Source of the DNA: Amorphus sp040750475
GTDB lineage: Bacteria; Pseudomonadota; Alphaproteobacteria; Rhizobiales; Amorphaceae
Assembly: GCF_040750475.1 (NCBI RefSeq)
Contig: NZ_JABJVY010000003.1
Coordinates: 62,001-126,000, forward strand
DNA length: 64,000 bases
Direction of reading: 5' to 3'
The translations under genes and the position numbers were made by a program. Shown here piece after piece: positions 43,163-51,402 of this stretch. Position 1 is the first letter of the stretch. Each line of letters opens with the position of its first letter. The notes beneath the pieces were generated by a model. That model was not told the origin of the DNA and did not search any database. It was given only the letters and a program-made list of their open reading frames with translations.

Positions 43163-43978
43163 TCAGCGGTCTCCTTCGGTGGAGGCTCCGGCAAGCGCCG
43201 GCCCGTCATAGCCGATCGTCGTCGTCGCGTTTCCGGCCAGGATGAAGCCGATGGAGCGGCTCATTTCCTCGTTAAGATGAGCGATCAGCCCGGCCGTGCG
43301 CGCCAGGATCGGGATGCCCTTGAGAGCATTGAGTGGAAAGTCGGCATCCAGCATGACGGCGGGGATGGCGCCGGAAACATTCAACGGGAGATCGCGCCCC
43401 CAGATTTCCGGAACAAGCTCGGACAGGGTCTCGATCAGCGCCACGTGCGAGCCTGCTACGCCGTTCGTACGGGCAAGCGAAAGCAGCCGGATCGCCCGAG
43501 GGTCGCCTTCCTTGTGCTGCGAATGGCCGAAGCCGGGCACCGGCTTGCGGGCCGTCCGAAGCTCCTGAAGCGCTGCGCGCGCGGCCGCCTCGACCGGCTG
43601 TCCCGTGTCCTTTGCCGTTTCGAGGACACCCGACAGAAACCGTCCGCAAGCCTCCGAGCTTCCAAGCACGACCGACCCGCAGCCGAGGATGCCCGCGGCA
43701 ACGGCGCCCTGCAGCGCATCGGGGGCAGCGGCAAGCGTCATTCGCGCCGCCTGGTTGCTCGGCACCAAGCCGTGCTCGGCGATCGCGACCAGCACCGCGT
43801 CGAGGATCGCGCGCTGATTGTCGGCGGGCATCCGGCCGGTCAGCAGAAAGAAGAAATAGCTGGTGAAGTCGACGCACCCGATCAACTCGTGGCTGAGCTC
43901 CTTGCCGCGCACGTTGATCGAATGAGCGTCCGACGTGCAGATCGCACTGAACGCGTTGTCCTGTTTCCCGACCCTCAT
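43163..43978 (-). CDS. Citryl-CoA lyase-like protein (citrate synthase superfamily)
   Basis: This 271-residue protein is shorter than citrate synthase (about 430) and corresponds to its C-terminal catalytic part. It has the block VPGFGHSQHKEGDPRAIRL, where the substrate-binding histidine lies, and an NVSGAIPAVMLDADFP stretch near the active-site aspartate. Proteins of this size are annotated as citryl-CoA lyase, which splits citryl-CoA into acetyl-CoA and oxaloacetate. ATG 43978 follows GGGAGTAAAGG. Pairing with a CoA transferase supports a lyase role; condensation in the other direction is possible. Confidence 0.85.
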   Translation of the reverse strand: MRVGKQDNAFSAICTSDAHSINVRGKELSHELIGCVDFTSYFFFLLTGRMPADNQRAILDAVLVAIAEHGLVPSNQAARMTLAAAPDALQGAVAAGILGCGSVVLGSSEACGRFLSGVLETAKDTGQPVEAAARAALQELRTARKPVPGFGHSQHKEGDPRAIRLLSLARTNGVAGSHVALIETLSELVPEIWGRDLPLNVSGAIPAVMLDADFPLNALKGIPILARTAGLIAHLNEEMSRSIGFILAGNATTTIGYDGPALAGASTEGDR

Positions 43979-44114
43979 CCTTTACTCCCTGATAAATGGC
44001 CCGACACATGTCGCGCGCATGGTTCCAATCGGACCCACGGGAACCGGCACGAACCGCTCAAGACTTTGGAGCGGCCACATTTTTCCGGCCAGGACGGCCC
44101 CGCTCGGACAGCCT

Positions 44115-44876
44115 CTAGCCGAAGCTGGTTGCGCCGTTGACGATGAGCATCTCGCCAGACACGTAGCGCGACGCTGCGCTGATCAGCATGCAGCCGGCCT
44201 CGGCGACCTCTTCCGCCGAGCCGATCCGCCCGAATGGCGACGATTCGATCTGCAGCGCGCGGCTCGACTGCGCATAGTTGGAGATCATGGGGGTTTCGGT
44301 GACGCCCGGGGCGACGCCGTTCACGCGAATGTTGTGCGGCCCGAGGGCACGGGCGAGCGTGCGCACCATGCCGCCGATCGCCGCCTTGGAGGTGACGTAG
44401 GCCGGGCCGCCATTGCCCGCGGTACCGCCGATCGGCGCATGGATCACGGCCGTGGAGCCTGTGAGGACGATCGCGCCGCCCTCGCCTTGCGCGATCAGCC
44501 GGCGCGCGACCGCCTGCGCAATCAGGAAGGAGCCGGTGACGTTCACGCGCAGCAGCGCGTCGAAATCCTCTGCCGTCAGCTCGTCCCAGGTTTTGATGGA
44601 GTGCCGCCCGGCCCAGTGGATCAGCCCATCGACGCGGCCGAACACTTCGACCGACGTCGACACGATGCCCGCGCAAGTCTCTGTGTCGGAGATGTCGGCC
44701 GCAAGCGTGCGCAATGCCGGGCTCGGCGCAGGAAACGCCGCATTGAGGTCGGCCTGCCGGAGATCAACGGCAAGAACGCGGTTGCCACCTTCCAGAAGGT
44801 AGGTTGCACACGCCTTCCCGATACCGCTCGCGGCTCCCGTGACGATCACGGACTGATTTGAAACGCAGCAGCTCAC
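44115..44876 (-). CDS. Short-chain dehydrogenase/reductase
   Basis: A 253-residue classical SDR with the NAD(P) motif VTGAASGIGKA, the structural motif WAGRH (a variant of NNAG), the catalytic serine in VLTGSTAVIHA and the pair in YVTSKAAIGG. It starts with a GTG that overlaps the biotin carboxylase stop as GTGA. A 136-base gap separates it from the citryl-CoA lyase-like gene. It probably oxidises a secondary alcohol or reduces a ketone in the same pathway. Confidence 0.92.
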   Translation of the reverse strand: MSCCVSNQSVIVTGAASGIGKACATYLLEGGNRVLAVDLRQADLNAAFPAPSPALRTLAADISDTETCAGIVSTSVEVFGRVDGLIHWAGRHSIKTWDELTAEDFDALLRVNVTGSFLIAQAVARRLIAQGEGGAIVLTGSTAVIHAPIGGTAGNGGPAYVTSKAAIGGMVRTLARALGPHNIRVNGVAPGVTETPMISNYAQSSRALQIESSPFGRIGSAEEVAEAGCMLISAASRYVSGEMLIVNGATSFG

Positions 44877-46240
44877 GACGCCACCCCTCCCCCATTCTCC
44901 GAGACCAGCCGGTCGACCAGGGAGGTGGTCATGGTCCCGTCCTGGAAATCCGGTTCGCTCAGAAGTCGATGCTGGAAAGCCAGCGTCGTGGCCGGACCCT
45001 CGATCTGGAAACGTCGCAGGGCACGCCGCATCCGCTCGATCGCTTCGGACCGGTCCCCGCCATAGACGATCAACTTGGCGATCATGGAATCGTAGAAGAT
45101 CGGCACGACGTAGCCCTCGTCGCAGTGGCTATCGAGCCGGATATAGGGAGCCTGCGGAGGCTCCCAGGCCGTGATGCGGCCGGGGCTCGGCCGGAAGCCT
45201 TCCGCCGGCATCTCCGCATTCACCCGACATTCGATCGCGTGGCCGCGAAAGACGATCTCATCCTGGGCAAAGCGGAGCTTTTCTCCGCTGGCCACGCGGA
45301 ACTGCTCCTCGACGAGGTCAATCCCGGTGATGGTTTCGGTGACCGGATGCTCCACCTGGATGCGGGTGTTCATTTCGAGAAAGTAGAAGCGTCCCTCGTC
45401 CTGATCGAGGATGAACTCCACGGTGCCGGCATTCTGGTATCCGAACCGGCTCGCCAAACGCACAGCGGCGGCGCGGATTTCCTCACGCAGGTCGTCGGAC
45501 AGGTTCGGGGCCGGCGCTTCCTCGACCATCTTCTGGTGCCGACGCTGCAGCGAGCAGTCGCGTTCGCCAAGATGAATGACATTGCCGTATGTGTCGGCCA
45601 GAATCTGAACCTCCACGTGGCGGGCGTTGGCGATGAATTTCTCTAGATAGAGGGTGCTATCGCCGAATGCCGCCCCGGCCTCCGAGCTGGCCCAGGCGAT
45701 CTGATCTTTCAACTGACCGATTTCGGTGACGATCTTCATGCCGCGACCGCCGCCGCCGGCAGCCGCTTTCATCATCACCGGCAGGCCGATGTCGTCGACG
45801 ACCGACCGCGCCTCCTCATAGCTCGCCACGCGGGTGGATCCGGGAAGCGTCGGAATCTCATATTCTTCGGCGAGCCGGCGCGCCTCGATCTTGTTGCCCA
45901 TGCTGCGGATCTGCTCGGGTTTCGGCCCGACGAAGATCACGCCATTGTCCAGGCATAGCTGGGCGAGCTCCGGCGACTCGGCCAGGAAGCCGTAGCCGGG
46001 ATGCAGCGCATCGCATCCGGTACCGAGGGCGGCAGCGACCATGGTCTTCGCCTGGAGGTAGCTCGCCGTGGGCGAGGGAGGGCCGACGCAGATGGCACGG
46101 TCGGCGATTTTGGCCCCGAGACTGTCGCGATCGGCCTCGGACACGGCAAGCACGCTCTCGATGCCGAGCCCTTGGCACGCCCGGATGATGCGAACCGCGA
46201 TCTCACCACGGTTGGCGATCAATACTCGCCGGATGCTCAT
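44873..46240 (-). CDS. Biotin carboxylase subunit (AccC-like)
   Basis: The 455-residue protein has the full biotin carboxylase fold: N-terminal VLIANRGEIAVRIIRACQGLG, the glycine-rich ATP loop AAAGGGGRGMKIV, and the catalytic region FLEMNTRIQVEHPVTE. It charges the biotin of the carrier protein with bicarbonate and ATP. ATG 46240 is preceded by a 16-base gap after the carrier gene. The association with a pyruvate-carboxylase-type transferase rather than AccA/AccD indicates a dedicated paralogue, not the fatty acid enzyme. Confidence 0.93.
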   Translation of the reverse strand: MSIRRVLIANRGEIAVRIIRACQGLGIESVLAVSEADRDSLGAKIADRAICVGPPSPTASYLQAKTMVAAALGTGCDALHPGYGFLAESPELAQLCLDNGVIFVGPKPEQIRSMGNKIEARRLAEEYEIPTLPGSTRVASYEEARSVVDDIGLPVMMKAAAGGGGRGMKIVTEIGQLKDQIAWASSEAGAAFGDSTLYLEKFIANARHVEVQILADTYGNVIHLGERDCSLQRRHQKMVEEAPAPNLSDDLREEIRAAAVRLASRFGYQNAGTVEFILDQDEGRFYFLEMNTRIQVEHPVTETITGIDLVEEQFRVASGEKLRFAQDEIVFRGHAIECRVNAEMPAEGFRPSPGRITAWEPPQAPYIRLDSHCDEGYVVPIFYDSMIAKLIVYGGDRSEAIERMRRALRRFQIEGPATTLAFQHRLLSEPDFQDGTMTTSLVDRLVSENGGGVAS

Positions 46241-46256
46241 TGCGCGGCTTTCCCGG

Positions 46257-46796
46257 TCATTCGGCCGGACGCACGCGGCACAGCACTTGCCCATATTCGA
46301 CGAGTTGGGCATCGCCCACGCAGATCTCGATGACGACGCCATCGACACCGGCAGTGACCGCGTTGAAGAGCTTCATCACTTCGATCAGCCCGACGGAAGT
46401 GTCCGGCGTAACCGTCGACCCGACCGCAATGAACGGCTCCGATTGCGGGTCCGGCCGCGCATAGAAGGTTCCCATCGTGGTCGCAACGACGTCGATCAGC
46501 CCCTCTTCCAACGGCGCGGCGGCCGCGGGCGCAGCGGCGGGTGCAGGCGCCGCGGGCGTTGCTCCCTCCGCCGCAGGTGCCAGAGCGGCGGGCGCAGGCG
46601 CGGCAGCAGATGTTCCACCGGAGGAAACGGCTGGCTCCGGGGCGCCTTCTGGAATGGCCGCTCCCGTGCCCACCGTGATCTTGAAGCCGGCAAGCTCCAA
46701 GGTGAGATAGTCGAAGCCGGACTTATCGAGGACACCAACGATCTCGCTGATCTTGGAGATGTCGTCTTCGCTCAGCGCGTCGAACTTGCCGGTCAT
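46257..46796 (-). CDS. Biotin carboxyl carrier protein (AccB-like)
   Basis: The 179-residue carrier has an AccB-type N-terminal region (1-45), an Ala/Pro-rich flexible linker (about 46-98) and a C-terminal biotinyl domain with the biotinylation site E-V-M-K142. It overlaps the carboxyltransferase gene by ATGA. It shuttles CO2 between the AccC-like subunit and the transferase. Confidence 0.93.
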   Translation of the reverse strand: MTGKFDALSEDDISKISEIVGVLDKSGFDYLTLELAGFKITVGTGAAIPEGAPEPAVSSGGTSAAAPAPAALAPAAEGATPAAPAPAAAPAAAAPLEEGLIDVVATTMGTFYARPDPQSEPFIAVGSTVTPDTSVGLIEVMKLFNAVTAGVDGVVIEICVGDAQLVEYGQVLCRVRPAE

Positions 46797-48289
46797 CGCG
46801 CAGCCTCCTCTGCCGTCCGTTTGGCGGGGGCTCCGCTTGCCTTCAACGTCATCGTCATTCCCTCGGTTTCCATGCGGAAGAAGCCGATCCGCTCGTGCTG
46901 GGAGAGCATTTCCAAGAGGCCGGCAATTCCACGCCGCGACCGCAGGCTCGTTGTGCTGCCCGCCGAGGCGCGCATCCTCGCCACCGACTCCTCGTCGGTG
47001 AAAATCCTCAGCATCATCTCTTCATCGGAGAGGCCCGGACCGCCGTAGCGCCGGCGCAGTTCGGCGAGCGAAGGTTCTTCCGGCGGGCGCTCGGCCATCT
47101 GCCGGGCGCGCGGACGATGGAGCACGCGGTCGCGCACGTCCGGATCGATCGCGTCGCGCTCGTCCTCGCCCCAGAAGCCGAGCGCATATTGGATGATCTC
47201 GTCGGAGACGGTCTTGTAGCGCTCGCCGGCGATCACGTTCATCACCGCCTGTGCGCCCATGAATTGCGAGTAGGGGGTGACCATGATCGGGTAGCCGAAG
47301 TCCGCTCTGACCCGGCCGATCTCCTCCAGCACCTCCGGCAACTTGTCGGTCAGCCCGGCGTTGCCGAGTTGGAAGCGCAGATTGGAGATCATCCCGCCCG
47401 GCACCTGATGGATGTAGTGGGCCGCGTCATAGGACTGGGGCTCGCCGACCGGCCATCCCTCGCGCTCGGCAACCGCGCGCAGGTGTTCTTCGACCGGCGG
47501 CAGGCAAGTCTCATCGAGCATCGTTTCGTAGCCGAGGGTGCGGGCGTTGCGCGCCACCTCAAACGTGGAGGGATTGGAAGACCCGTACGCCATCGGCGGA
47601 ATGGCGGTATTCACGGTCGCGATGCCGAGTTTGATGGCTTCCAGCGTGCACAACCCACCAAGCCCGGTGTTGCAGTGGGTGTGGAACTCCACCGTCGCGT
47701 CGCCGGCCTCTTTCAGGATCGCCGGAACGAGGGTCTGAAGACGCGCCGGAGTGAGCAGCGCGCCGGGATCCTTGAGGCAGATCCGGTAGGGCTTCAGCGC
47801 CACCGCCTGACGGGTCTTTTCGGCGTAATAGGTGTCGGTATGGCGCGGCGAGATCGAGAAGATCAGATTGAGGATCGTCTTGACGCCCGACTTGCGCGCC
47901 TCCTCCACGTGCCATTTCCAATAGTCGACGGTGTGAGAGGAATCGGAGGTGCGCACCTCCTGAATGCCGTAACTGCCGAGCAACTCGTACCAAAGCGCTT
48001 CGAGACTGCGCGGCGCGATCTGGAACGACGTCAGATAGCGGCCGCGAATGATCCTCAGCGGCGTGTTCTTCGTGGTTTCCCGCGCCTTGCGCAGCCGCTC
48101 GAAGGGGTCTTCGCGCAACTCCCGCACCATCTTCTTTTCGAAGCTGTTGGCATGAATCTCGATTGCCTCGAACCCAGCCTTGTCGAGATGCTGCAGCGCC
48201 GGGAGCATCATCTCGGTGCGCATATTGGTCGCCCACAGGCTCTGCTGACCGTCGCGAACGGTGGTGTCGACAAATCGGACTTGAGACAT
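46793..48289 (-). CDS. Carboxyltransferase subunit of pyruvate carboxylase/oxaloacetate decarboxylase type
   Basis: The 498-residue protein has the TIM-barrel carboxyltransferase domain shared by pyruvate carboxylase and oxaloacetate decarboxylase alpha subunits. The metal-site aspartate is D8 (VDTTVRDGQQSLWATNMRT), the carbamylated lysine lies in ICLKDPGALL, and the metal-site histidines are in VEFHTHCNTG. RDGQQ replaces the usual RDAHQ. There is no biotinyl domain; that is supplied by the separate carrier next door. ATG 48289 starts the gene. A pyruvate, 2-oxoglutarate or other 2-oxoacid carboxylase is likely, but the substrate is not fixed by the family. Confidence 0.85.
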   Translation of the reverse strand: MSQVRFVDTTVRDGQQSLWATNMRTEMMLPALQHLDKAGFEAIEIHANSFEKKMVRELREDPFERLRKARETTKNTPLRIIRGRYLTSFQIAPRSLEALWYELLGSYGIQEVRTSDSSHTVDYWKWHVEEARKSGVKTILNLIFSISPRHTDTYYAEKTRQAVALKPYRICLKDPGALLTPARLQTLVPAILKEAGDATVEFHTHCNTGLGGLCTLEAIKLGIATVNTAIPPMAYGSSNPSTFEVARNARTLGYETMLDETCLPPVEEHLRAVAEREGWPVGEPQSYDAAHYIHQVPGGMISNLRFQLGNAGLTDKLPEVLEEIGRVRADFGYPIMVTPYSQFMGAQAVMNVIAGERYKTVSDEIIQYALGFWGEDERDAIDPDVRDRVLHRPRARQMAERPPEEPSLAELRRRYGGPGLSDEEMMLRIFTDEESVARMRASAGSTTSLRSRRGIAGLLEMLSQHERIGFFRMETEGMTMTLKASGAPAKRTAEEAAR

Positions 48290-48350
48290 TCCTGCTTCCT
48301 TCAACGCTCCTGTCGCGGACGCGGTCGGGGCGCATTTTCGAAACGGACTG

Positions 48351-48395
48351 GAGTGTTTCCAGGCAAAGTCGAAACCGGTTCGCCGTCCGGAAACG
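48351..48395 (+). repeat. REP-like hairpin element, copy A
   Basis: The sequence runs from GAGTGTTTCC to GTCCGGAAACG with the internal block AAGTCGAAACCGG. It matches copies B and C (60.8-61.0 kb) over most of its length. It lies between the TRAP large permease and the carboxyltransferase genes. Elements like this are scattered in rhizobial genomes. Confidence 0.7.
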
Positions 48396-48426
48396 GGATC
48401 CGGCGAGGACGGCGGATGACCGTCGG

Positions 48427-49743
48427 CTATCCGCGCATAAGACTGGGCACAAAGGTGATGAGCTCGGGAAAGAGAGCCATCAGCGCCATGCCGGCCACGA
48501 TGATCCAGACAAATGGCCAGGCGGCCGAAAACAACAGCTTGGTCTCGATCGTCGGCACGGCGCTCTTGAAGGCGTAAAGCGTGTAGCCGAACGGCGGGGT
48601 GATGCCGCCGACCGTCGCAACGATGAGAACCAGCGCCCAAAACCAGATGCCGTCATACTCGTAATGCCCGATGATCGGCTGATAGAGCGGCACCAGCACC
48701 ATCAACACCGAGATCTGATCGAGGAACATGAAGAGAACGAACGGCAGCGCGAGCAGCACCAAAAGCATCGCGTAGTGCGACAGGTCGAGATGCAGGACGA
48801 AATCGCCGAGCCGCCCCAATGCGCCCGAAAAGATGAGAAGCTGGCTGAACATCGTCGCGCACGCCATGATCGCCAGCATGATGCCCGCGACGCGGACGCC
48901 GGACAGAAGCGACAGACGCAGCATGTCGAAGCTGAGCCCGCGATACGCCGCAGCAAGGACCAGCGACCCGACGACGCCGGTGGCCGCCGCTTCGGTGGGG
49001 GTGGCGACCCCCATCATGATGAAGCCGACGACGGTAAGAAAGATCAGCGACACCGGCAGCATGCGCAGGAAGGCGACCAAGGCGCTGCCCTTGGTCTCGG
49101 GGTTCCTAAGGTCTTCCGACAGATCCGGCGCCAGCGCCGGATTGAGCTTCACGCGGACGAGCACGTAGACTAGGAACAACGCCATCAGAAGCAGACCCGG
49201 CACGAGCCCGGCCATAAGGAGTTCGCCGGTCGACACCTTGGCCAGCGAGGCGATGATGATGGCAAGCACGCTCGGCGGGATGATCGGATCGAGGCTCGCG
49301 CCGCCGAGGATCGTGCCGGCGGACAGCCGCGTGTCGTAGCCACGCTCCTGCATGGTCGGGTAGAGCGAGCGGCCGAGCAGTCCGGCGACGGCCATCGCCG
49401 CGCCCGCCAGTGCCCCGCAGATCGCCGACAGCAGAATGCACAGGACGTACTGGCGTCCGCGAATATTGCCGACCAGGCGATCGAGCGATGCGAGCAAAAC
49501 CTCCATCGCGCCTGATCGAAACAGCACTTCCCCCATCAGGATGAAGAGAGGCACCGCGGCAAGGCTGCCGGTCGACGCCGTCGTGAAGATGCTGTTGGCG
49601 AACATCCCGAAGCCGGACGGTCCGATCAACCATAGCACGCCGACGACGTTGAGGATCAGGAACGCCACGAAGATCGGCATCCCGACGAACAAAAGCGCGA
49701 GCAGAATTCCCACGCCCAGAAGCAACGTCACCCACCAGTCCAT
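48427..49743 (-). CDS. dctM: TRAP transporter large permease (DctM)
   Basis: A 438-residue inner-membrane protein with about twelve hydrophobic segments and DctM-type motifs (AVPLFILMGEVLFRSG, GGASLDPIIPPSVLAI, GVATPTEAAATGVVGS). It ends 138 bases before the carboxyltransferase gene and is preceded directly by the DctQ gene. It forms the transport channel of the tripartite system, driven by an ion gradient. Confidence 0.93.
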   Translation of the reverse strand: MDWWVTLLLGVGILLALLFVGMPIFVAFLILNVVGVLWLIGPSGFGMFANSIFTTASTGSLAAVPLFILMGEVLFRSGAMEVLLASLDRLVGNIRGRQYVLCILLSAICGALAGAAMAVAGLLGRSLYPTMQERGYDTRLSAGTILGGASLDPIIPPSVLAIIIASLAKVSTGELLMAGLVPGLLLMALFLVYVLVRVKLNPALAPDLSEDLRNPETKGSALVAFLRMLPVSLIFLTVVGFIMMGVATPTEAAATGVVGSLVLAAAYRGLSFDMLRLSLLSGVRVAGIMLAIMACATMFSQLLIFSGALGRLGDFVLHLDLSHYAMLLVLLALPFVLFMFLDQISVLMVLVPLYQPIIGHYEYDGIWFWALVLIVATVGGITPPFGYTLYAFKSAVPTIETKLLFSAAWPFVWIIVAGMALMALFPELITFVPSLMRG

Positions 49744-50259
49744 CTATACGGCCTCGGAGGTCTGATAGGATGTCAGAGTGGCCGCGTGCCGCAGGAAGTA
49801 GATGCTCGCGGAGAACAGCCCGTAGGGAATTGCCCAGGAGAGCAGCCACTTCGGCATGCCCCATTCGTTGACCGTCGAGATACCGCGCATGAATTGCTGC
49901 ACCGTGGCGTCGAAGCAAAACCAGGACGCCAGCAGGCAGGCAAACGCGGCCACCACAAATGTGACGCGCTGGAACCAGAGAGCCCGCCGGGCCGGCATGG
50001 AATCGAGCAGAATGGAAATGAAGATGTGGCTCCGCGCCCGCGTCAGTTCCGGCATGACGAGGAAAACCATCAACACCAGCATGTAGGAGACGAGCGAGGA
50101 GGCCCAGGTGGTGGGGGCCGCGAAGAAATATCGGGCTCCCACCTCGTAGGAATAAGCGCTAACGATGACGACCAGGCAGACGACGGCGCCTATGTAGCCG
50201 ACGAGCGTGATCGCATCATGGACGCGCGCCGGCCAGGCAAGGCGCCGCTCGCCCTTCAT
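49744..50259 (-). CDS. dctQ: TRAP transporter small permease (DctQ)
   Basis: A 171-residue protein with four hydrophobic segments and the DctQ sequence VGARYFFAAPTTWASSLVSY. ATG 50259 overlaps the stop of the binding-protein gene by one base, and its end abuts the DctM gene. It pairs with DctM in the inner membrane. Confidence 0.9.
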   Translation of the reverse strand: MKGERRLAWPARVHDAITLVGYIGAVVCLVVIVSAYSYEVGARYFFAAPTTWASSLVSYMLVLMVFLVMPELTRARSHIFISILLDSMPARRALWFQRVTFVVAAFACLLASWFCFDATVQQFMRGISTVNEWGMPKWLLSWAIPYGLFSASIYFLRHAATLTSYQTSEAV

Positions 50260-51236
50260 CAGTCGGCCATGCCTTGGCTGCGGGCAAAGTCGTGCAGCGC
50301 CGAAGCGGCCTCGGGGTCCTTTTCTTCGGCCATTTGCCACAGCGAGGTCGTCCAGGCTTCGGCGAGCTTCGCCTGCTCGTCCTCGCCCATCTCGGTCACC
50401 TGCATACCGCGCGCCTTGAGCTCGTCCTCCTCTTCCTTCCAAACCTTCGGCGCATCGACGAACCAGGAGTCCTCGATCTTCCGAGACACCTCCATGATGG
50501 CCTTCTGATCTTCCTCGCTCAGCGCGTTCCAGGCGTCGAGATTCATGAAGATCGGCTCGTAGTTTACGCCGAAGCCCGGGCGCAGGAGGTAGGGAGCGAC
50601 CTCGTACCAGTTGTAGTCGAGCGCGCCGATAATCGGCCAAGCCGCGCCGTCGATGACACCCTTTTCGAGACCGGTGTAGATCTCCGCGGGCGGCATCACC
50701 ACCAGGACGCCGCCGAGCATCTCGATCACGCCCTTGTAGGTCAGGCTACCGCGAACCTTACGGCCTTCGAGGTTGCCTTCGTCGTTGACCGGATCGCGCA
50801 GGATGATGTGGTAGGCGCCTTCCGGCGTCACCGGCAGCATGACGAGCTTCAAATTATATTTGGCGTAGAGCTTGTCCATCTCATCGAAGATGCCGGACTC
50901 GCGCACCTTGGTGAGGTCTCCCTGCAGCGCGTCGGCTGCGAGCATCACCGGCGTGGTGCCGAAGTGGTAGGCGCCGTGAGTGAACAGAAATTGAAACACG
51001 CCGGCACCCACCGGCTCGAGCTGCTCGAATGGGGGAACCGTCTCCGGGCCGCTGACCGTGATGCTAATCCGCCCGTCGGTGGCCGCCTTCAGCTCCTCCA
51101 CGAACGGATCGAGAATATAGGGATTGTAGGCGTAATTGCCGTCCCAGCTCGACAGCAGGCGGTAGTCCTTCGCCGCTGCCGGAAGCGCCGGCAACACCAG
51201 CGCGGACGCGATGAGAATGGACTTCAAAAACTTCAT
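50259..51236 (-). CDS. dctP: TRAP transporter solute-binding protein (DctP)
   Basis: A 325-residue periplasmic protein with a Sec signal peptide (1-22, ending PAAAKD). The DctP-family pattern LEGRKVRGSLTYKGVIEMLGG contains the conserved arginine that binds ligand carboxylates. GLEKGVIDGAAWPI is another family landmark. The ligand is therefore likely a carboxylate. It heads the TRAP operon and is 166 bases from the upstream GMC oxidoreductase gene. Confidence 0.93.
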   Translation of the reverse strand: MKFLKSILIASALVLPALPAAAKDYRLLSSWDGNYAYNPYILDPFVEELKAATDGRISITVSGPETVPPFEQLEPVGAGVFQFLFTHGAYHFGTTPVMLAADALQGDLTKVRESGIFDEMDKLYAKYNLKLVMLPVTPEGAYHIILRDPVNDEGNLEGRKVRGSLTYKGVIEMLGGVLVVMPPAEIYTGLEKGVIDGAAWPIIGALDYNWYEVAPYLLRPGFGVNYEPIFMNLDAWNALSEEDQKAIMEVSRKIEDSWFVDAPKVWKEEEDELKARGMQVTEMGEDEQAKLAEAWTTSLWQMAEEKDPEAASALHDFARSQGMAD

Positions 51237-51332
51237 GTCGGTTCCCCTGGTCTATTGTCGCTGCCCAAAAATGAGCCCAGCTTTAAAACTGTTCAGGGCA
51301 CGATAGGGGAGGCCGAGAAAAGCGTCAAATTT

Positions 51333-51342
51333 TTTGTACAAA
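51333..51342. promoter_or_regulatory. Palindrome TTTGTACAAA upstream of dctP
   Basis: A perfect 10-base palindrome in an AT-rich patch about 100 bases upstream of the dctP start. Similar sequences lie at 19752 and 33771. It could be an operator, for example for a GntR-type repressor, but no such gene is in the window. Confidence 0.4.
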
Positions 51343-51402
51343 CCATCAACTTTGGATCTCTGGCCGAAAAGATCCCACTTTTAAGATAGACGTCAAATCC
51401 AA

